From assembly GCA_963575745.1 (NCBI GenBank), contig CAUYUJ010019373.1, forward strand, positions 1 to 22,500: 22,500 nucleotides of DNA. The letters run 5' to 3'. Position numbers and translations under genes: made by a program. How positions within the stretch are numbered: the stretch's first letter is position 1; each line of letters begins with the position of its first letter. Positions 17,139 through 22,500 of this stretch are shown here, piece by piece. The notes beneath the pieces are model-generated. The model saw only the letters and a list, made by a program, of their open reading frames with translations. It did no database searches and was not told the DNA's origin. This stretch comes from Prorocentrum cordatum (Eukaryota > Sar > Dinophyceae > Prorocentrales > Prorocentraceae).

Positions 17139-17320
17139 CCCTACAGGAGGATCCCGTGGGATCCGTACAGGGTTCCATAGGATTCCCACACGACCCTTAC
17201 AGGGTTCCATAGGACGCCCATAAAACCCCTACAGAGTTCCATCGGACTCCCATTCGACCCCCACAGGGTTCCATCGGAGTCCCATAGAACCCCTACAGGG
17301 TTCCATCGGACTATTTCGGC
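17139..17320 (+). repeat. 32-bp tandem repeat, diverged (copy of 10366-10535)
   Basis: It is nearly identical to the block in element 1, including TACAGGGTTCCATAGGATTC and TACAGAGTTCCATCGG, with the 32-bp spacing preserved. Confidence 0.95.
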
Positions 17321-17703
17321 GCACCCCTCACGCGGCTCGTGGCCCTACAGGGGGCGCAGCCGAAGGCTTCGGGACCATTTCGGCGCACCCCTCACACGGT
17401 TCGTGGCCCTACAAGGTGCGCAGCCGAAAGCTTTCGCGGCCCCGCATGTGGCGCACCCGAAGGCTTCGGGCCCATTTCGGCGCACCCCTCACACGGTTCG
17501 TGGCCCCACAGGGGGCGCAGCCGAAGGTTTTGGGCCCATTTCGGCGCACCCCTCACACGGTTCGTGGCCCCACACGGGGCGCAGCCGAAGGCTTCGGGAC
17601 CCTTTCGGCGCACCCCTCACACGGTTCGTGGCCCCACAGGGACCGCACCCGAAGGCTTCGGGCCCATTTCGGCGCACCCCTCACACGGTTCGTGGCCCCA
17701 CAG
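17321..17703 (+). repeat. 64-bp satellite array, short version
   Basis: Five to six units of the CACCCCTCACACGGTTCGTG family, including one with the ~33-bp GGCTTTCGCGGCCCC module. The first ~300 bp track the start of the element 1 array unit by unit, so the two arrays share ancestry from their left end. Confidence 0.95.
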
Positions 17704-18262
17704 GCATCCTATACGGACCTCTAGGCCCGTTGTAGGGACCCATAGGCATCCTATAGGGCCCCTGTAGGGATCGATAGGGATCCTCTCGTATCCCTGCAGG
17801 GATCCATGGAGATCCTCTAGGATGCAGGGATCCATAAGGATCCTCTCGTATCCCTGTAAGGATCCATACGGATCCTCTGGGATACCTGTAGGGGTCCATA
17901 GGGATCCTCTAGGATCCCTGTAGGGGTCCACAGGGATCCTCTAGGATGCTTGTAGGGATCCATTGGGATCTTCCGTAGGACCCCTGTAGGGGTCCACAGG
18001 GGTCCTCCAGGATCCCTGTAGGGATCCACAGGGATCCTCTAGGATCCCTGTAGGGATCCATAGGGATCCCCTTGGATCCCTGTAGGGATTCATTGGGATC
18101 CTCCAGGATCCCTGCAGGGGTCCATAGGGATCCTCCAGGATCCCAATAGGGATCCATTGGGATCCTCCAGGATCCCTGTAGGGATCCATTGGAATCCTCC
18201 AGGATTCTTGAATGGATCCATACACAGATCCTTTAGGATTCTTGTAGGGATCCATACAGATC
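17704..18262 (+). repeat. 32-bp satellite, diverged GGATCC-rich part
   Basis: Units such as GGATCCCTGTAGGGGTCCAT followed by AGGGATCCTCTA keep a 32-bp period while varying in sequence. It grades into the homogeneous array on the right, an older-edge and younger-core pattern. This part has no counterpart in element 1. Confidence 0.92.
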
Positions 18263-18660
18263 CTCTAGGATGCTTGTAGGGATCCACAGGGATCCTCTAG
18301 GATGCTTGTAGGGATCCACAGGGATCCTCTAGGATGCTTGTAGGGATCCACAGGGATCCTCTAGGATGCTTGTAGGGATCCACAGGGATCCTCTAGGATG
18401 CTTGTAGGGATCCACAGGGATCCTCTAGGATGCTTGTAGGGATCCACAGGGATCCTCTAGGATGCTTGTAGGGATCCACAGGGATCCTCTAGGATGCTTG
18501 TAGGGATCCACAGGGCTTGTATCCTCTAGGATGCTTGTAGGGATCCACAGGGATCCTCTAGGATGCTTGTAGGGATCCACAGGGATCCTCTAGGATGCTT
18601 GTAGGGATCCACAGGGATCCTCTAGGATGCTTGTAGGGATCCACAGGGATCCTCTCAGAT
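18263..18660 (+). repeat. 32-bp satellite, homogeneous (GGATGCTTGTAGGGATCCAC type)
   Basis: About 12 almost perfect copies of GGATCCTCTAGGATGCTTGT plus AGGGATCCACAG. One irregular unit near 18510-18530 carries an extra GGCTTGTAT. Confidence 0.97.
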
Positions 18661-19660
18661 CCCTGTAGGGTCCTTGTAGGGATCCAGAGGGATTCTATAG
18701 GGTCCCTGTAGGGATCCAGGGATCTATAGGGAGGGATCCACAGGGATTCTAGAGGGTCCCTGTAGGGATCCACAGGGAGTCTAGAGGGTCCCTGTAGGGA
18801 TCCACAGGGAGTCTATAGAGTCCCTGGAGGGATCCACAGGGATTCTATAGAGTCCCTGGAGGGATCCACAAGGATTCTATAGAGTCCCTGGAGGGATCCA
18901 CAGGGATTCTATAGAGTCCCTGGAGGGATCCACAGGGAGTCTATAGAGTCCCTGGAGGGATCCACAGGGAGTCTATAGAGTCCCTGGAGGGATCCACAGG
19001 GATTCTATAGAGTCCCTGGAGGGAGTCTATAGAGTCCCTGGAGGGATCCACAGGGATTCTATAGAGTCCCTGGAGGGATCCACAGGGATTCTATAGAGTC
19101 CCTGGAGGGAGTCTATAGAGTCCCTGGAGGGATCCACAGGGATTCTATAGAGTCCCTGGAGGGATCCACAGGGATTCTATAGAGTCCCTGGAGGGATCCA
19201 CAGGGATTCTATAGAGTCCCTGGAGGGATCCACAGGGATTCTATAGAGTCCCTGGAGGGAGTCTATAGAGTCCCTGGAGGGATCCACAGGGATTCTATAG
19301 AGTCCCTGGAGGGATCCACAGGGATTCTATAGAGTCCCTGGAGGGATCCACAGGGATTCTATAGAGTCCCTGGAGGGATCCACAGGGATTCTATAGAGTC
19401 CCTGGAGGGATCCACAGGGATTCTATAGAGTCCCTGGAGGGATCCACAGGGATTCTATAGAGTCCCTGGAGGGATCCAGAGGGAGTCTATAGAGTCCCTG
19501 GAGGGATCCACAGGGATTCTATAGAGTCCCTGGAGGGATCCACAGGGATTCTATAGAGTCCCTGGAGGGATCCACAGGGATTCTATAGAGTCCCTGGAGG
19601 GATCCACAGGGATTCTATAGAGTCCCTGGAGGGAGTCTATAGAGTCCCTGGAGGGATCCA
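18661..19660 (+). repeat. 32-bp satellite, homogeneous (TCTATAGAGTCCCTGGAGGG type)
   Basis: After a transition zone (18661-18790), about 25 units of ATTCTATAGAGTCCCTGGAG plus GGATCCACAGGG follow, with ~22-bp deleted units interspersed (for example near 19020, 19100 and 19255). The unit is the same as in element 1 at 12296-12690. Confidence 0.97.
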
Positions 19661-19718
19661 AAGACTCCTAGAGGGCCCCGAACGGATTCCGATGGGAATC
19701 CGTAGGGAGCGTGTAGGA

Positions 19719-19786
19719 TTCATACAGAATTCATACAGAATTCATACAGAATTCAGACAGAACTCATACAGAATTCAAACAGAATT
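19719..19786 (+). repeat. 11-bp tandem repeat (TCATACAGAAT)
   Basis: About six units with point variants (CAGACAGAACT, CAAACAGAATT) end at the GTTGTGTTGTG block. Confidence 0.9.
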
Positions 19787-19913
19787 CGTTGTGTTGTGTT
19801 GTGTTGTTCCCCCCCCCCTCCGACTCACCGGGGGGGCGGGACCGGCCTCCTCCACTGTGGCGGACGCGGGAAGTGAAGCCCCGGACCCTGGGGGGACCAT
19901 GCCGGCCTGTACC

Positions 19914-20870
19914 TTGTTGTTGAACATTATTTATTCTAAAGAATAATTATTGTTGGGCCCCCTGGTGCGCGCCCCCCCTGCGCCGCCTAGGCCGCAGCTA
20001 CATTTTCATCATTTTCGTGAGGAAGCCTCAGAAAAGAGGGTGTGTACAGGATCCGGTTGTTTTGTTGTAATCCGCTTTCCCTTGCAAAAAACAATAGAAA
20101 ATGACATTTCTTGTTCTAATATAATCAAATTTCAAGAATCCCTTGCAAAAAATAAGGTAAAGTGGACATTCGCGCGCGCAAGACGAAATCCTTCCAAAAC
20201 CTTAGTGTTCGCAGCGATTTTAACATAAAAACATCAAAAAACCAATGGTTTTTCAACAAAAAATTGTCAAAATCTCATCCCGCGCGCTCTTGCGGATTCG
20301 TAGGAAACCCAACACTTTTTAAACATTTCTGTCAAACGGGCTTTTGCGAGCAACTTTTTCGAACTTCTGCGACAACGGTTGCGCACCTGCCAGGGCCATC
20401 ATCCCTGTCAAATAATACCATGCGGGACACATTCGTTTTTTCTTCGCGCGCGCACGCCGTCGTCGTCGGCCGCGGGGCCGGAATGTGCCCTAAAGATGTG
20501 ATCAACTATCTTGTGAGTACGTATCATGTGTATCATGTGTATCATGTACCATATGCATCATATGCAACAGATGTTCTGTGGAAGGCTTAACAACTTCTGT
20601 GGGTTAACAAGGCTTAACAACTTCTGTGGGTGTACGAACGTAGGCTTAACAACTTCTGTGGGTGTGTACTCCACGCCAGTGTAGTAGCCACGGTCGTCCG
20701 CAGGCCACGAAGTGAAGTGTCCGAACGTCATAGGGCGGGAAGCTGGGTGTGGGTGGTGGCGAAGAGTCGTGTGGATATTTGGTAGAGCTTGCACTGCCCC
20801 CCCACAAAGTGGGGGTATTGGCTGGCGTCGCATGAAAACCCTGGCACTCGTGAGAACACTGAGCGTTCGG
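19914..20870 (+). repeat. B repeat copy 3, with a ~200-bp insert
   Basis: Same order of blocks as B2: AACATTATTTATTC hairpin, CCTAGGCCGCAGC, AT-rich modules, CATCCCGCGCGCTCTTGCGG. The match is interrupted after GGCCGCGGGGCC at about 20478 and resumes at TAGTAGCCACGG near 20681. It ends near 20870 with GGCACTCGTGAGAAC. The part right of the insert is more diverged than the left. Confidence 0.92.
20479..20680 (+). other. ~200-bp insert in B3 with two short tandem repeats
   Basis: It is absent from B1 and B2. It contains GTATCATGTGTATCATGTGT repeats (about 20520-20560) and three copies of GGCTTAACAACTTCTGTGGG spaced about 27-31 bp (20585-20665). No clear target duplication or inverted ends were found. 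Confidence 0.75.
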
Positions 20871-20878
20871 GTAAAGTG

Positions 20879-20879
<1 letters not shown>

Positions 20880-20909
<30 letters not shown>

Positions 20910-20910
20910 A
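20880..20910 (+). repeat. (TTG)n linker and truncated start of a fourth B copy
   Basis: About ten TTG units after B3, followed by ATGTAACATTATTGTTGATC and CCCCTCCGGCGCAC. This resembles a B start (AACATTATT ... TTGTTGGGCCCCCTGGTGCG) with the hairpin region deleted, and the similarity fades after about 20945. Confidence 0.65.
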
Positions 20911-20945
20911 TGTAACATTATTGTTGATCCCCCTCCGGCGCACAC

Positions 20946-21354
20946 TGTGTTTTTCCATTTGAAGTGCTGGGGTCGAACGGGAAGATCTTGAGGGTCAAAC
21001 GGGCCTCCTCGCCCCAGAGTTACAACAACGACGGCTCCTGTCTGATACTTTCTCACAGTTGCTTCCAACATCGCGCTCTCGCGCGGGACCTCCTCGCAAT
21101 TTGTGCAGGAATCGCGCTCTCTCGTGGGTCCTCCTCGTAATTCCCCAGTCAGTGCTTGCACTGAAGGAGTCCCAGCGGGGATGGAAAGATGTGGCGAAAG
21201 TTCCGGGCCGATTTCGGTAGGCCGCCCAGTTCCTGGGGTCCCGATTCCAGGTTCCCAGGTTTCTGACTGCTGGTTCTGGGCCGATTTCGGTGGGCGGCGG
21301 GGTTCCCGGGTTTCATTCTCGCGGGTTCCTAGCCGACCTTGTTGTCGATCGGTT
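20946..21354. other. Unassigned sequence with ~43-bp repeat relics
   Basis: Near 21070-21140 two diverged units (ATCGCGCTCTCGCGCGGGAC, CCTCCTCGCAATTTGTGCAG) match the family at 9040-9240 in opposite orientation. Around 21200-21330, GGGCCGATTTCGGT and GGTTCCCGGGTTTC-like pieces recur. No gene was recognised. Confidence 0.5.
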
Positions 21355-21600
21355 TTATTATCGATCTCGCTGCCCGCCTCCCCATGGATCTCCCAGTCGA
21401 TGTCACAACCGATTTCATTATCGATCTCACGGTAGCTGTGACTGAAGATCGCACGAGCGGCCTCACGATCGATCTCATTATCGATCTCACTGAACCGACT
21501 TCACAATCGGTCTCACAATCGACCTTACTATCGTCTACACTGTCGATCCCACTATGGATTTCAATGTCGATATCACAATCGATCTTAATGTCCATCACTA
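21355..21600 (+). repeat. Degenerate ~12-bp repeat (TCACAATCGATC-like)
   Basis: ATTATCGATCTCAC, TCACAATCGGTC, TCACGATCGATC and similar variants recur about every 12 bp over 245 bp. The Asp/Ile/Ser-rich ORFs on both strands follow from it. Confidence 0.75.
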
Positions 21601-21696
21601 ATTTTAAGACCATCCGATGCTTGGGGCTTTTCTCTGGTGTTATTTATGCAGACGCTGCGCCTTCGACACTCAGGAATCACGCTCTCGCTGTGGATG

Positions 21697-21880
21697 TCTC
21701 ACGATTCACTTGGGAATCGCGCTACCGCTCGAGACTTCCTCGCGACTCATGCAGGACGCACGCTTCAGCAACCCGCTTGCTCGACCTGGCCGCCTGGGCC
21801 CGCCTTCCCGTCCCGCCCGCTAGGGTCTGCCCGCCCGATCTGCTCCTAGCCGCCATCCTGCTAATCCCTCTCTTGCTTCA
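21697..21880 (+). repeat. Right arm of a long-range inverted repeat
   Basis: It matches the reverse complement of 8905-9085, with shared blocks ACTTGGGAATCGCGCTA, CGCACGCTTCAGCAACCC, GCCGCCTGGGCCCGCCTT and GGGTCTGCCCGCCCGAT. The arms point toward each other across 12.6 kb. Confidence 0.8.
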
Positions 21881-22014
21881 ATTCTTTTTCCTGATGAATA
21901 TCTTCTCCTTGTCGCTCCCCGAGGTCAGTTTTTAGGGCGGGCCGGGTGTTTCGCTCAAGACTTCTCCTCACCATTATGACCCAGAAGCTGAACAAATGAC
22001 AACAGTTTCGCATA

Positions 22015-22265
22015 TGGAGGGCGGGTGGTTTCCAAATGTGGCTCTCGCCTCAACGCCGCGCACATTCGAATAAACAATGCGCACGAGTTTCACGGATTGA
22101 GGGCGACTAGATTTCAACATGTGGTTCTCGCTTTAGCGCCGCGCGCATTCGGTTTAACAATTTGCAAGAGTTTCACGGATAGAGGGCAGTTTGTTTTTAA
22201 AACGGTGCTCTCGCTTAGGCGCCGCGCACGCTCGTTATTACAATTTGCAAGGGTTTCATGGACTT
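22015..22265 (+). repeat. 83-bp tandem repeat (three diverged units)
   Basis: The block CTCTCGC, then GCCGCGCRC, then CAATTTGCAAGAGTTTCACG and GGGCG recurs. Starts of the TCTCGC block at 22041, 22124 and 22207 are exactly 83 bp apart. Confidence 0.9.
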
Positions 22266-22500
22266 CCATGGTAAACTTTCCAGAAATTGCGTTTGGAAAG
22301 AGTCAGTATTATGAGGGTACAGCAGTTACATGTATTCGCGGTGTTGAAGTCCCAGGAATTGCGTTCTGGCATGGTTCAGGATCGTCAAGAAGCAACACTC
22401 TAGTTGATCCGCGGGGTTGGAATCTGGGGAACCATGTTTTGGCATGCGTCAGGGTCTTGAAACGGTTGTCTTCCAACGAGGCAGTTCCCTCAGTGGAAAT
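22266..22500. other. Unassigned sequence at the window end
   Basis: Weak repetition of CCAGRAATTGCGTTTGG-like pieces near 22280 and 22350. No ORF, RNA gene or clear tandem repeat. Confidence 0.4.

Larger units (their letters stand above)
17068..19911 (+). mobile_element. Satellite-carrying element 2 with inverted ends (non-autonomous)
   Basis: It has the same order of parts as element 1: TACAAGCGGGGCAAGC end, C/G runs, ACAACACAACACAAC block, diverged 32-bp repeats, 64-bp array, 32-bp arrays, 11-bp repeats, GTTGTGTTGTG plus C-run, GACTCACCGGGGGGGCGGGA and a GCCGGCCTGTA end. The 64-bp array is much shorter (about 0.4 kb versus 1.7 kb) and the 32-bp arrays much longer (about 1.9 kb versus 0.4 kb) than in element 1. 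No ORF for a transposase is present. It lies between B2 and B3, inside the (TTG)n linker. Confidence 0.6.

Noticed and set aside
18263-19660. CRISPR-like array (32-bp direct repeats)
   Set aside because: Repeats are contiguous, with no unique spacers between them, and there are no cas genes. The setting is eukaryotic. These are tandem minisatellites.
1-22500. tRNA, rRNA or snRNA genes
   Set aside because: No cloverleaf with CCA-side pairing and no conserved rRNA or snRNA blocks could be recognised by eye. A covariance-model search would be needed to exclude diverged ones.

Overview
The window looks like eukaryotic nuclear DNA, gene-poor and extremely repeat-rich. A dinoflagellate is the most likely source, but this is an inference. 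It rests on abundant (TTG)n, (GGA)n/(TCC)n and satellite DNA, on short exon-like islands of GC-rich coding sequence separated by polypyrimidine tracts, and on one well-supported intron with a GC donor and an AG|G acceptor (14440-14294, minus strand). I found no prokaryotic operons, no rRNA or tRNA genes and no CRISPR array. Most long open frames are translations of microsatellites or stop-free satellites, not genes.

Layout. 1-8.6 kb: a probable last exon of an upstream gene (31-157). Then a long stretch of alternating polypyrimidine and polypurine tracts holds a few exon-like islands (2162-2290, 2577-2699, 4356-4476), several degenerate short tandem repeats, and a partial PH-domain gene (7678-8372, plus strand). 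8.6-10.2 kb: degenerate ~43-bp and CCCGCC-type repeats, part of which recurs inverted at 21.7-21.9 kb.

10.2-20.9 kb is the structured core. A 768-bp repeat monomer (called B here) occurs three times in direct orientation, joined by (TTG)n linkers. Two linkers each hold a discrete satellite-carrying element of 2.58 kb (10287-12869) and 2.84 kb (17068-19911) with inverted ends (5'-TACARGC..., then G-runs plus an ACAAC repeat). The linker between B1 and B2 (16275-16283) has no element and looks like an empty site. The cargo of both elements is minisatellite built on a 32-bp period (32, 32, 64 bp). B1 is split by a ~2.6-kb insertion carrying the 3' end of a superfamily 1 helicase gene (minus strand, 14019-14484) and more satellite of the same family in the opposite orientation (90- and 77-bp units).

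20.9-22.5 kb: a truncated fourth B start, degenerate 12-bp repeats, the inverted-repeat arm and an 83-bp tandem repeat.

The two protein-coding loci (PH-domain protein, helicase) are partial, and nothing indicates that they work together. The most interesting content is the nested repeat architecture: cargo-bearing elements with inverted ends, their empty site, and the shared 32-bp ruler.
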